NCBI RefSeq assembly: GCF_022539255.1
Contig: NZ_JAKZBV010000001.1
Location: forward strand, 868,001 to 932,000
Source of the DNA: Sinomonas terrae
GTDB taxonomy: Bacteria; Actinomycetota; Actinomycetes; Actinomycetales; Micrococcaceae
DNA: 64,000 nucleotides
Reading direction: 5' to 3'
Position 1 is the stretch's first letter. Each line of letters opens with the position of its first letter. The notes below the pieces were generated by a model that ran no database searches, was not told the DNA's origin, and saw only the letters and a list, made by a program, of their open reading frames with translations. Made by a program: the position numbers and the translations under genes. Positions 31,737 to 40,560 of the stretch are shown here, piece by piece.

Positions 31737-32933
31737 ATGAGCAAGAGCCCTGCCCCAGACACAGGGACGCCCCAGCGCGTCCGGATTACCGCCGAGACTG
31801 ACACGACCCGCGCCAGGCGAGGTCGAGGTCTCACGATCGGCATCGGAGCCGCCCTCGTCCTCCTCCTTGGAGTCGGCGCCGCCATCGCAACCGCCAACGC
31901 CAACCAGACGGCGAGCCAGCCGAACCAGGCCGCCATCGCCCAGACGGGCACGCCGGCCGCGCAGCTTCGGCTCGGCTACTTCGCAAACGTCACGCACGCC
32001 CCTGCCGTCATCGGGGTCCGCCAGGGCTTGATCAGCGAGGCACTCAAGGCGGCCGGCACCAACAGCCTCACGACGCAGGTCTTCAATGCCGGCCCGGCCG
32101 AGATCGAGGCGCTCAACGCGGGCGCGATCGACGCCGCCTATGTCGGCCCGAACCCCGCCATCAACTCCTTCGCCCAGAGCAAGGGCCAGTCCCTGGTCGT
32201 CGTGGCGGGCGTCGCGGCGGGCGGTGCGCAGCTTGTCGTGCGGCCGGGCATCAACTCCGCGGCCGACCTCAAGGGCAAGACCCTCGCGACCCCGCAGCTC
32301 GGCAACACGCAGGACGTCGCGCTCCGCGCTTGGCTGGCCAAGCAGGGCTACAAGACGAATCCCAACGGCTCGGGCGACGTCACTATCGACCCGACCGACA
32401 ATGCCCAGACCCTCAAGCTATTCCAAGCGGGCAAGCTCGACGGCGCATGGCTTCCGGAGCCGTGGGCGTCGCGGCTCGTGCTCCAAGCCGGCGCACACGT
32501 CCTCGTGGACGAGAAGACCCTGTGGGACGGCTCGCAGACCGGAAAGCCCGGCCTGTTCCCAACCACGGTGCTTGTGGTGAACAAGAAGTTCGCCGCCGAC
32601 CATCCGCAGACCGTCGAGGCCCTCGTCAAGGGAGACGCCTCGGCGATCGACTGGCTCAACAAGGCCAGCGACACCCAGAAGGTCCAAGCCGTCAACGATG
32701 GGCTCAAGGCGGCCGCGGGGCAGGCCCTGCCCGCGAACGTCGTCCAACGCGCCCTCGGCAACATCACTTTCACCACCGACCCCCTGGCCGGCGCCTACCC
32801 GAAGCTGCTCCAGGACGGCGTCGACGCGGGCGTGTCGAAGACGGCTGACCTGCATGGACTCTTCGACCTGAGCATCCTCAACCGGGTCTCCGGCGAGGCC
32901 AAGGTCAGCGCGGCCGGACTCGGCCAGGAGTAG
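31737..32933 (+). CDS. Sulfonate/nitrate-type ABC transporter substrate-binding protein
   Basis: This 398-residue SsuA-like binding protein has a 32-residue Arg-rich cytoplasmic start, then a hydrophobic helix at about 33-53 with no lipobox, so it is probably anchored by an uncleaved signal. The binding fold starts at QLRLGYFANVTHAPAVIGV, with GPAEIEALNAGAIDAAYVGPNP and ADLKGKTLATPQLGNTQDV. These are NMT1/SsuA features. Ligands may be alkanesulfonates, sulfate esters or taurine, favoured by the sulfur genes on both sides. ATG 31737 has GAGGA 6 bases upstream. Confidence 0.88.
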   Translation: MSKSPAPDTGTPQRVRITAETDTTRARRGRGLTIGIGAALVLLLGVGAAIATANANQTASQPNQAAIAQTGTPAAQLRLGYFANVTHAPAVIGVRQGLISEALKAAGTNSLTTQVFNAGPAEIEALNAGAIDAAYVGPNPAINSFAQSKGQSLVVVAGVAAGGAQLVVRPGINSAADLKGKTLATPQLGNTQDVALRAWLAKQGYKTNPNGSGDVTIDPTDNAQTLKLFQAGKLDGAWLPEPWASRLVLQAGAHVLVDEKTLWDGSQTGKPGLFPTTVLVVNKKFAADHPQTVEALVKGDASAIDWLNKASDTQKVQAVNDGLKAAAGQALPANVVQRALGNITFTTDPLAGAYPKLLQDGVDAGVSKTADLHGLFDLSILNRVSGEAKVSAAGLGQE

Positions 32934-32942
32934 GAGCGAGAA

Positions 32943-33668
32943 ATGTCCGTACTGCTCGAGAACCTCGGCAAACGCTTCGGCGACGGCGCCCCCGTGCTCG
33001 ACGGGGTGAATGCCAGCATCGGCGCGGGCGAGTTCGTTGCCCTGTTGGGCGCCTCAGGCTGCGGCAAGTCGACCCTGCTCAACATCATCGCCGGCCTCGA
33101 GCGCCCCACCACCGGTGCGCTCGAGGTCCCGGCGGACGGGGCCGCGTTCATGTTCCAGGACGCCGCCCTCTACCCGTGGCTCACGGCACGCGGGAACATC
33201 GAGCTCGCCCTCAAGCTGCGCGGCGTCGGAAAGGCCGAGCGCAGGGACCGGGCCACCGAGCTGCTCGAGCTCGTCCACCTCGGCGAGGCCGCGGAGAAGC
33301 GGCCGCATGAGCTCTCGGGCGGCATGCGTCAGCGCGTGGCTCTGGCCCGCGCCCTGAGCCAGGACCGCGAGGTCCTCCTCATGGACGAGCCCTTCGCCGC
33401 GCTCGACGCGATCACCCGGGACCTCCTCCACGAGGAGCTCACCCGAATCTGGCGCGAGACCGGCCGGACCATCATCTTCGTGACCCACAACGTGCGTGAG
33501 GCCGTCCGCCTCGGCCAGCGCGTCCTGCTCCTCTCCTCCCGCCCGGGCCGCGTGGTGAGCGAGTGGGATGTGCCCGGCGCCGTGAAGGACGACGCCGCAG
33601 CTGCCGCCGCCTTGACGGCCGACATCACCGCCCGCCTGCGCGAGGAGATCCGCCGCCATGGCAAGTAA
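32943..33668 (+). CDS. Sulfonate/nitrate-type ABC transporter ATP-binding protein
   Basis: This 241-residue ATPase of the SsuB/TauB family has Walker A LLGASGCGKST, the signature LSGGMRQRVALARAL, Walker B VLLMDEPFAALDAIT and the H-loop IFVTHNVREAVRLGQ. MFQDAALYPWL is the family's Q-loop form. A ribosome site AGGAG stands upstream. The end overlaps the permease gene by 11 bases. No monooxygenase gene (SsuD) is present in the window, so sulfonate oxidation must be encoded elsewhere if sulfonates are the ligand. Confidence 0.92.
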   Translation: MSVLLENLGKRFGDGAPVLDGVNASIGAGEFVALLGASGCGKSTLLNIIAGLERPTTGALEVPADGAAFMFQDAALYPWLTARGNIELALKLRGVGKAERRDRATELLELVHLGEAAEKRPHELSGGMRQRVALARALSQDREVLLMDEPFAALDAITRDLLHEELTRIWRETGRTIIFVTHNVREAVRLGQRVLLLSSRPGRVVSEWDVPGAVKDDAAAAAALTADITARLREEIRRHGK

Positions 33669-34560
33669 CGTGACAGAACTCGACCCCACCGTGGGCGTGG
33701 AGAACGAGACCGAGGAGCTCCGCGCCCTCGAAGCGGGCCTCGACGAGCTTCAGTCCGAGGCCTCCCACCGCCGCCGTGATTGGGGGCGGGTCGCGCTCCC
33801 GCTGGGCGCCGTCGTCGTGGTCCTTCTCGTGTGGCAGATCGTGGCCTCGCTCGGGCTCAAGCGGCAGGATCTCATGCCCGGACCGCTCGACGTCGCCGCG
33901 AGCCTCGGCCAGCTGTGGCAGGCGGGGCAGGTCCAGCAGGCGATCGTCACGTCGCTCACCCGCGGGCTGCTCGGCTTCGCGGTCTCGATCGTCATCGGGA
34001 CGCCCCTGGGCCTCCTGCTCGCGCAGGTCCGGCCGCTCCGCCGTGCGTTCGGCCCGCTCATCTCCGGCCTTCAGGTCCTGCCCTCCGTCGCGTGGGTCCC
34101 GGCCGCGATCATCTGGTTCGGCCTCACGGACGCGACCGTGTACTTCGTCGTGCTCATGGGCGCGATCCCGTCGATCGTCAACGGCCTCGTCGCCGGCGTC
34201 GACCAGATCCCGCCGCACTATCGCTCGGTCGCGAAGGTCCTCGGAGCGTCGCGGTTCGAGCTCGCGCTCCAGGTCGTGCTCCCGGCGGCGCTCCCTGGCT
34301 ACGTCGCGGGGCTCAAGCAAGGCTGGGCGTTCTCGTGGCGCTCGCTCATGGCCGCGGAGATCATCGCCGTGGGCGGAAGCCTCGGCTTCGGCCTGGGCTC
34401 GCTCCTCGATCAGGGCCGTACGCTGAGCGACATGGGCATTGTCATGGGAGCGATCATCGCGATTCTCGCCGTCGGCATCCTCATCGAGCTGCTCGTGTTC
34501 GGGCCGGTCGAGCGGCGGCTCCTGCGCCGTCGCGGGCTCCTCGCAGGGGCGACGCGATGA
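33658..34560 (+). CDS. Sulfonate/nitrate-type ABC transporter permease
   Basis: This 300-residue inner-membrane permease of the SsuC/TauC family has about six helices. The cytoplasmic coupling loop reads ILGASRFELALQVVLPAALPGY-like (VLGASRFELALQVVLPAA in this copy). A 40-residue acidic N-terminal segment precedes the first helix. The start overlaps the ATPase gene by 11 bases, and the stop overlaps the siroheme synthase gene by 4 bases. The transporter and the heme enzyme therefore share a message, which links sulfur uptake to sulfite reductase cofactor supply. Confidence 0.92.
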   Translation: MASNVTELDPTVGVENETEELRALEAGLDELQSEASHRRRDWGRVALPLGAVVVVLLVWQIVASLGLKRQDLMPGPLDVAASLGQLWQAGQVQQAIVTSLTRGLLGFAVSIVIGTPLGLLLAQVRPLRRAFGPLISGLQVLPSVAWVPAAIIWFGLTDATVYFVVLMGAIPSIVNGLVAGVDQIPPHYRSVAKVLGASRFELALQVVLPAALPGYVAGLKQGWAFSWRSLMAAEIIAVGGSLGFGLGSLLDQGRTLSDMGIVMGAIIAILAVGILIELLVFGPVERRLLRRRGLLAGATR

Positions 34561-35816
34561 CCGGCCGCGATCTCTTCCCCACCTCGCTCCGGCTTCTCGG
34601 CAAGCCGGTACTCGTCGTCGGCGGCGGGCGGGTGGCAGGCCGCCGCGCGCGGGCGCTCCTCGACGCGGGCGCGCTCGTCACGGTCGTCGCGCCCGAAGCA
34701 GCGGACGACGTCGCCCAGCTGGCCGAAGCCGGGCTCGTCACCTGGGTGCGCCGCGGCTACGAGACGGGAGACCTCGACGGCGTCTGGTTCGCGCAGACCG
34801 CGACGGGCGTCGCCGACGTCGATTCGCGCGTGGCGGCCGACGCCGAGGAGCGCCGGATCTGGTGCGTCAACGCGAGCGACCATGAGGCGTCCGCCGCGTG
34901 GACTCCCGCGTCCGCTCGCGTGGACGACGTCACCGTCGCCGTGAACGACGGGGGAGACCCGCGCCGGGCGAAGGCCCTCAAGGACGCGATCGTCCTCGCG
35001 CTCAAGACCGGCCGCCTCCCGCTCCGGAGGCATCGGGCCGGCACCGGGCGCGTTGCGCTCGTCGGCGGTGGCCCGGGCGAGAGCGGACTCATCACCGTCC
35101 GCGGCCGGCAGCTGCTTGCGGAGGCCGACGTCGTCGTCGCGGACCGTCTCGGCCCCCGCGGACTCCTTGACGAGCTGCCCGCTGCCGAAGCGGGCGGTCC
35201 TCGCATCATCGAGGTCGGCAAGGCGCCGGGCGCCCACACCGCGACCCAGGACGAGATCAACCGCATCCTCGTCGACGAGGCCCGCGCGGGCCACGTCGTG
35301 GTGCGGCTCAAGGGCGGCGACCCGTACGTCCTCGGCCGCGGTGGCGAGGAGGCCGAGTTCTGCCGCGAGCACGGCGTCGACGTCGAGGTGGTCCCAGGGG
35401 TGACGAGCGCGATCTCGGTGCCCGCTGCCGCCGGGATCCCCGTGACGCACCGGGGCCTCGCGACCGGCTTCAGCGTCGTGACGGGGCACGAAGAGCTCGA
35501 CGAGCTCCCTGCCCGGCCCGACCACACGATCGTGCTGCTCATGGGCGTGCGTCGGCTTGCGCACTCGGTCCAGCATCTCCGGGCCCACGGGCTCCCGGCC
35601 GGGACGCCCGTGGCCATCGTGGAGAGCGGCTGGACCGAGCGGCAACGCGTCACGATCGGAACCCTCGGGACGATCGTGGACCAGGCCGAGCGCGTGGGCG
35701 TCGCGAACCCCGCAGTGATCGTGGTCGGCGACGTCGTCCGCGTGAGCCCGTATGCGCCGTCGTCCTTTCGAGCGTCCTTAGCCACCGCGGCCCCTCAAGC
35801 CGACCCGACCCTCTGA
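34557..35816 (+). CDS. cysG: Siroheme synthase: precorrin-2 dehydrogenase fused to uroporphyrinogen-III methyltransferase
   Basis: This 419-residue protein makes sirohydrochlorin from uroporphyrinogen III. The N-terminal 150 residues are a CysG-N/Met8 dehydrogenase with the NAD-binding motif VLVVGGGRVAGRRA. The C-terminal 260 residues are the SUMT methyltransferase, with VALVGGGPGESGLITVRG, VVRLKGGDPYVLGRGGEE and VVPGVTSAISVPAAAGIP. It lacks a clear chelatase domain; the separate CbiX-type chelatase upstream supplies iron insertion. The ATG overlaps the permease stop. Confidence 0.92.
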   Translation: MTGRDLFPTSLRLLGKPVLVVGGGRVAGRRARALLDAGALVTVVAPEAADDVAQLAEAGLVTWVRRGYETGDLDGVWFAQTATGVADVDSRVAADAEERRIWCVNASDHEASAAWTPASARVDDVTVAVNDGGDPRRAKALKDAIVLALKTGRLPLRRHRAGTGRVALVGGGPGESGLITVRGRQLLAEADVVVADRLGPRGLLDELPAAEAGGPRIIEVGKAPGAHTATQDEINRILVDEARAGHVVVRLKGGDPYVLGRGGEEAEFCREHGVDVEVVPGVTSAISVPAAAGIPVTHRGLATGFSVVTGHEELDELPARPDHTIVLLMGVRRLAHSVQHLRAHGLPAGTPVAIVESGWTERQRVTIGTLGTIVDQAERVGVANPAVIVVGDVVRVSPYAPSSFRASLATAAPQADPTL

Positions 35817-35842
35817 CCCCAAAACCCGAAGGAATAAACCAA

Positions 35843-37318
35843 GTGTCGAACAACAATCCTGCTGAGCGCGCGCTGCGAGTCGCCGTCGTCGGCTCCGGCC
35901 CGGCCGGCGTCTACGCCGCGGACCTGCTGACCAAGAGCGCGCCGGTCGCGTCGGGGGAGCTCACCCTGAGCATCGACCTCTTCGACCGGTACCCTGCGCC
36001 ATACGGCCTCATCCGCTACGGCGTCGCGCCGGACCACCCGCGGATCAAGGGGATCGTCAACGCCCTGCACAAGGTGCTTGACCGTGGGGACATCCGCTTC
36101 TTCGGCAACGTCGACTACGGAACGGACCTCTCCCTCGAGGACCTCCAGCGCCACTACGACGCGGTCATCTTCGCCACGGGCGCGATCAAGGACGCCGACC
36201 TCAACATCCCGGGCATCGAGCTCGAGGGCTCGTTCGGCGCGGCCGACTTCGTCTCGTGGTACGACGGCCATCCGGATGTGCCGCGCGAGTGGCCGCTCGA
36301 CGCGAAGGAGGTCGCGGTCATCGGCAACGGCAACGTCGCGCTCGATGTCGCGCGGGTGCTCTCCAAGCACGCCGACGAGCTCCTCGTGACGGAGATCCCG
36401 GACAACGTCTACCGGATCCTCAAGGAGTCACCGGTCACGGACGTGCACGTGTTCGGCCGCCGCGGACCCGCCCAGGTCAAGTTCACGCCCCTCGAGCTCC
36501 GCGAGCTCTCGCACTCGCACGATGTCGACATCGTCCTCTACCCCGAGGACTTCGAGTTCGACGAGGCCTCGGACCGCGAGATCCAGACGAACAACCAGGT
36601 CAAGACCATGGTCGGCACGCTCACGAACTGGATCGCCGAGCAGCCCGAGGACCCGTCCGAGTTCACTGCCTCGCGCCGCCTGCACCTGCACTTCCTGCAC
36701 AGCCCGGTCGAGATCGTCGACTCGGCCGAGACTCCAGGGAAGGTAGCGGGGATCCGCTTCGAGCGCACCGAGCTCGACGGGACGGGCAACGCCCGCGGCA
36801 CGGGCGAGATTGTCGAGTACCCGGTCCAGGCCGTCTACCGTGCGATCGGCTACTTCGGGTCGCTGCTCCAGGACGTCGAGTTCGACCACCGCCGCGGCGT
36901 CATCCCGAACGACGGCGGGCGCGTCCTCGACGCCGACGGCGCCTTCGTGCCGGGGGTCTACACGACGGGCTGGATCAAGCGCGGTCCCGTCGGGCTCATC
37001 GGCCACACGAAGGGCGACGCGCTCGAGACCATCGGCCACCTCCTCGACGCCCGCGAGGAGCTTCCGGTTGCCGCCGAGCCCGCGGAAGACGCCGTCGTCG
37101 AGCTCCTCGAGGCGCGCGGAATCGAGTACACGACGTGGGAAGGCTGGCTCGCCCTCGACGCGCACGAGCGCTCTCTTGGCGAGGCCTCCGAGCCCGCGCC
37201 GACCCACAAGGGCCCGATCGCGCGTGAGCGCGTGAAGGTCGTGGCGCGGGAGCAGATGGTGGGGGTCTCGCGCGACGGCGCGGTGTCCCGCGACGGCGCG
37301 CCCGTCACCGCCCGCTGA
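35843..37318 (+). CDS. FprA-type ferredoxin/flavodoxin-NADP reductase, copy 1
   Basis: This 491-residue adrenodoxin-reductase-like flavoprotein moves electrons between NADPH and ferredoxin. The FAD site is VGSGPAGVYAADLL, followed by YPAPYGLIRYGVAPDHP and the NADP-binding IGNGNVALDVARVL. YTTGWIKRGPVGLIGHTKGD is the family's C-terminal signature. Coming after the sulfur genes, it is the probable electron source for the ferredoxin-type sulfite reductase. The GTG start has AAGGA 8 bases upstream. The tail has a small repeat VSRDGAVSRDGA. A second copy lies at 47332; the two differ in the last 20 residues and in codon use. Confidence 0.92.
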   Translation: MSNNNPAERALRVAVVGSGPAGVYAADLLTKSAPVASGELTLSIDLFDRYPAPYGLIRYGVAPDHPRIKGIVNALHKVLDRGDIRFFGNVDYGTDLSLEDLQRHYDAVIFATGAIKDADLNIPGIELEGSFGAADFVSWYDGHPDVPREWPLDAKEVAVIGNGNVALDVARVLSKHADELLVTEIPDNVYRILKESPVTDVHVFGRRGPAQVKFTPLELRELSHSHDVDIVLYPEDFEFDEASDREIQTNNQVKTMVGTLTNWIAEQPEDPSEFTASRRLHLHFLHSPVEIVDSAETPGKVAGIRFERTELDGTGNARGTGEIVEYPVQAVYRAIGYFGSLLQDVEFDHRRGVIPNDGGRVLDADGAFVPGVYTTGWIKRGPVGLIGHTKGDALETIGHLLDAREELPVAAEPAEDAVVELLEARGIEYTTWEGWLALDAHERSLGEASEPAPTHKGPIARERVKVVAREQMVGVSRDGAVSRDGAPVTAR

Positions 37319-37361
37319 CCCCACTCGCCGCGCGACCATCATTCGCGCGACCCACTTCGGA

Positions 37362-37409
37362 CGCGCCGTCAGATCCGCAGGGTGCACACCCTGCGGATCT
37401 GACGGCGCG
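37362..37409. repeat. Extragenic palindrome, family A copy 1
   Basis: Perfect 22-bp arms and a 4-base loop GCAC lie between an fpr stop and a PucR stop. The left arm starts CGCGCCGTCAGATCC and ends GCAGGGT. No T-run follows, so it could stop transcription from both sides only as a stalled hairpin. Copies 2 and 3 are at 53819 and 57759. Confidence 0.9.
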
Positions 37410-37423
37410 ACGTTTCGGGCCGG

Positions 37424-37490
37424 GCTACGTGTTGGGTGGGGCTACCTACGTGTTGGCGGGGCTACGGGTAGGGCGGGGCTTAGTTGGGCC
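37424..37490. repeat. Degenerate GGGGCTAC repeats
   Basis: Short direct repeats of the type GGCTACGTGTTGG and GGGGCTACGGG fill the space between the family A palindrome and the PucR stop. They are imperfect and without clear period. Confidence 0.55.
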
Positions 37491-37492
37491 GG

Positions 37493-38926
37493 TCAGGTGC
37501 GGGCGACCCGCCGCACCGCCAGCGCGAGGTAGAGCTGCACGCGGTCGGCGGTGACGGCCGGGTCGTACCCCGTGAGCTCGGCGATCTGCGCGAGCCGGTA
37601 CCGGACGGTGTTCCGGTGCAGGTTGAGGTCGTCGGCAACGGAGGCCACGGAGCCGTTGAGGTTGAGGTACGTCTCGAGCGTGTGCACGAGTTCCGAGCCG
37701 TGCTGCTTGTCGAAGCGCACAAGCGGGCCGATCGCCTCCCCGGCCATGTCCGCGAGGGGGACGTCCTCGCTCGAGAGCAGGAGCGAGGTCAGGCTTAGTC
37801 GCTCCGGCTCGTTGACCTCGAGCCCCCGCGCAGCGGCTTCCTTGGCCTCGAAGAAGCTCCAACGGAGTCCGTTCGGCTTCGTGTAGCTGCCGCCGATGCC
37901 GATCGTCGCGTGGATGCCCGCCTCGAGGAGATGGTCCGCGAGGCTCCTTCCGAGCTTCGGCGCGCTGGCGCCGTCGTCCTCGATCACGACGACGAGGTCA
38001 CGGTCGACGATCGCGCTCACCGCGCCGTCGAGCGCGGCCGGAAGCGTGGTCCCGCGGAGGTTCTTGTGGTGGGCGGCCGATTCCCCGAGCAGCACGACGT
38101 TCCGCTTGGTCGAGTTGACCCCCACCCCCGCGAGGCGGCGCGAGGCCTCGTCGGTGTCGAGGGAGCCGCGGACGACGTCGGCCATCACCTGCCCGGCGAG
38201 CGCCCGCTGGGCTTGGCGCTGCTTCGTGAGGTTGTTGAGCTCGACGCTGATGAGGTTCTGCGCGTAGCCGATGATGCCCGTGTCGTCGAACGGCTTCCTG
38301 GCCCAGAGGGTGCACGCGTCGCGACGGCCGGTCGGGACGGGGAACGGGACCCAGCGGTCCATGGTGGGCGCCCCGGCATCCTTGCTGCTCGAGTAGAGCT
38401 CGGCCGTGAACTGGGTCAGCACGAGCTCGGTTCCGAGCATTCCGCCGAGGTGTTTGAGGAGCTCGGCGAGGCCTCCGCCGGTCAGGAGCGAACGCGCGAG
38501 GACCTGATGGTCCCCGATGAGCTTCTCGAGCTTCGCGTAGTGGTCCGCGGAGTGCGAGTCGGCGACGAGGCGGCTGATCGCCATGAACGGTGTCCGGTAG
38601 GGGACCTCGAGGACCGGCAGGCCCCAGCGGTTCGCCTCTGCGACGAGGGCCGGCGGGACGTCGTCGTGCCCGAGGCCGACCCCGAACCCAATGCCGACGG
38701 CGCCCGCCCGCTGCAGGACGCGGACAAAACGGCGCTGCTCCTCCGCGGACCGCTGCCGGACCCCCGTGGTGAGCACGAGTTCGCCGCCGCTCAGGAACAT
38801 CGAGGGGTTCTCCTGCTCAGTGACCGCGACCCAGACGATCTCGCGGTGAAGTGTCGACGTCGCCGAGCCCACGAGTGTGAGCCCCAGACCGGGGGCGTCG
38901 AGCAGTGCTGAGAGGGTCAGAGCCAT
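37493..38926 (-). CDS. PucR-family transcriptional regulator
   Basis: This 477-residue regulator has an N-terminal PucR/XylR-like sensing domain (residues 1-130, TLSALLDAPGLGLTLVG) and a C-terminal helix-turn-helix (VASVADDLNLHRNTVRYRL). It is divergent from the patD-gabT pair, the usual place of the PucR activator of GABA and putrescine use in Arthrobacter relatives. TATAGT stands exactly 6 bases before the ATG at 38926, so it looks leaderless. The central part (LVLTQFTAELYSSSKDAG) is of the GGDEF-related type common to this family and binds an unknown effector. Confidence 0.87.
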   Translation of the reverse strand: MALTLSALLDAPGLGLTLVGSATSTLHREIVWVAVTEQENPSMFLSGGELVLTTGVRQRSAEEQRRFVRVLQRAGAVGIGFGVGLGHDDVPPALVAEANRWGLPVLEVPYRTPFMAISRLVADSHSADHYAKLEKLIGDHQVLARSLLTGGGLAELLKHLGGMLGTELVLTQFTAELYSSSKDAGAPTMDRWVPFPVPTGRRDACTLWARKPFDDTGIIGYAQNLISVELNNLTKQRQAQRALAGQVMADVVRGSLDTDEASRRLAGVGVNSTKRNVVLLGESAAHHKNLRGTTLPAALDGAVSAIVDRDLVVVIEDDGASAPKLGRSLADHLLEAGIHATIGIGGSYTKPNGLRWSFFEAKEAAARGLEVNEPERLSLTSLLLSSEDVPLADMAGEAIGPLVRFDKQHGSELVHTLETYLNLNGSVASVADDLNLHRNTVRYRLAQIAELTGYDPAVTADRVQLYLALAVRRVART

Positions 38927-39077
38927 GCGACCACTATAGGGCTCAGACGCTGGCCGTTTGCACCATGGATGCGATCGGAACCAGTGCAGTCGGCCATACT
39001 CGCTGTGGCGCAGGTCGCCTAGTCTCGTGAGGTAGCCAAAGAGGCTTCGAGAGTCCCAGCGAACGAGGAAAGACACC

Positions 39078-40508
39078 GTGGTCCAGACCTTGCAGAACTT
39101 CATCGGCGGCGAGTTCGTGACGCCGGCCGGCACCGAGGTGCTCGACATCGTCAACCCCGCGAACGGGGAAGTCGTCGCGAAGGCGCCGGTCTCCGTGAAG
39201 GAGGATGTCGACTCCGCGATGGCCGCGGCGGATCGCGCCTTCCGGACGTGGAAGCGGACGACGCCGAGCGAGCGCCAGCGCCTCCTGCTCCGCCTTGCGG
39301 ACGCGGTCGAGGCAGCGAGCGACGAGCTCGTCGAGGCGCAGCACCGCAACACGGGCCAGGTGCGTTCGCTCATCGCCTCAGAGGAGGTCGCCGCCGGAGC
39401 CGACCAGCTGCGGTTCTTCGCGGGTGCGGCACGGCTGCTCGAGGGCAAGTCCGCAGGGGAGTACTTCGAGGGGCACACGTCGTTCGTCCGCCGCGAGCCG
39501 ATCGGCGTCGTCGCCCAGGTGGCCCCGTGGAATTACCCGTTCCTCATGGCGATCTGGAAGATCGGCCCCGCCCTCGCAGCCGGCAACACGGTCGTCCTGA
39601 AGCCCTCGGACACCACCCCCGAGTCGACGCTCGTCCTCGCGAAGCTGATCCAGGCCATCTTCCCGGCCGGCGTCGTCAACGTCGTCCTGGGCAACGCGGC
39701 GACGGGTGCGCTCATGGTCGAGCACCCGGTCCCCGGCCTCGTCTCGATCACCGGGTCCGTCCGGGCCGGCGTCGCTGTGGCCACGGGGGCGGCGAAGGGG
39801 CTCAAGCGCTCCCATCTCGAGCTCGGCGGCAAGGCGCCCGCCGTCGTCTTCGCCGACGCCGACCTGAAGAAGTCAGCCGCGGCGATCGCCGAATTCGCGT
39901 TCTTCAACGCGGGCCAGGACTGCACAGCCATCACCCGGGTGCTGGTGGAGGAGCAGGCGCACGACGAGTTCGTGCGGCTCATGGTCGAGCACACGAAGAC
40001 GCTCGAGACCGGCCACGAGAACGACGAAGAGAACTACTTCGGCCCCCTGAACAACGTGAACCACTTCAACGCGGTGAACCGGGTCGTGGAGTCGCTTCCG
40101 GAGTACGCGAGGGTCGAGACCGGTGGCCACCGGGCGGGGGAGAAGGGCTTCTTCTTTGAGCCCACCATCATCACCGGCGTGCACCAGGACGACGACGTCG
40201 TCCAGAAGGAGACGTTCGGCCCGGTCCTCACGGTGCAGAAGTTCACCACCGAGGACGAGGCAGTCGAGCTCGCGAACGACGTCGAGTACGCGCTCGCCTC
40301 GAGTGTGTGGACGTCGAACCACGGCCGCGCCATGCGCCTCGCGCGGGACCTTGACTTCGGGGCCGTCTGGATCAACACCCACATCCTGCTCACCGCAGAG
40401 ATGCCCCACGGCGGCTTCAAGCAGTCCGGCTACGGCAAGGACCTCTCCATGTACTCCGTCGAGGACTACACGCGCGTCAAGCACGTCATGAGCAACCTGG
40501 ACGCGTAA
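39078..40508 (+). CDS. Gamma-aminobutyraldehyde dehydrogenase type aldehyde dehydrogenase
   Basis: This 476-residue NAD-dependent aldehyde dehydrogenase has the catalytic glutamate in LELGGKAPAVVF and the nucleophile Cys282 in NAGQDCTAI. VVLKPSDTTPEST is the cofactor-binding strand. Its partnership with a GABA transaminase gene 52 bases downstream and a divergent PucR regulator points to oxidation of 4-aminobutanal, from putrescine breakdown, to GABA. Betaine-aldehyde and other aldehyde dehydrogenases are close relatives. GTG 39078 has AGGAAAG 6 bases upstream. Confidence 0.88.
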   Translation: MVQTLQNFIGGEFVTPAGTEVLDIVNPANGEVVAKAPVSVKEDVDSAMAAADRAFRTWKRTTPSERQRLLLRLADAVEAASDELVEAQHRNTGQVRSLIASEEVAAGADQLRFFAGAARLLEGKSAGEYFEGHTSFVRREPIGVVAQVAPWNYPFLMAIWKIGPALAAGNTVVLKPSDTTPESTLVLAKLIQAIFPAGVVNVVLGNAATGALMVEHPVPGLVSITGSVRAGVAVATGAAKGLKRSHLELGGKAPAVVFADADLKKSAAAIAEFAFFNAGQDCTAITRVLVEEQAHDEFVRLMVEHTKTLETGHENDEENYFGPLNNVNHFNAVNRVVESLPEYARVETGGHRAGEKGFFFEPTIITGVHQDDDVVQKETFGPVLTVQKFTTEDEAVELANDVEYALASSVWTSNHGRAMRLARDLDFGAVWINTHILLTAEMPHGGFKQSGYGKDLSMYSVEDYTRVKHVMSNLDA

Positions 40509-40560
40509 GGCCCACGCCTCAACCGTCCGGACGCATCACGCTTCAGAAAGGAATCATTCA

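Noticed and set aside
37321..37490. tRNA or small RNA at the palindrome after fpr copy 1
   Set aside because: The hairpin has no cloverleaf and no T-loop; it matches the family A extragenic palindromes.
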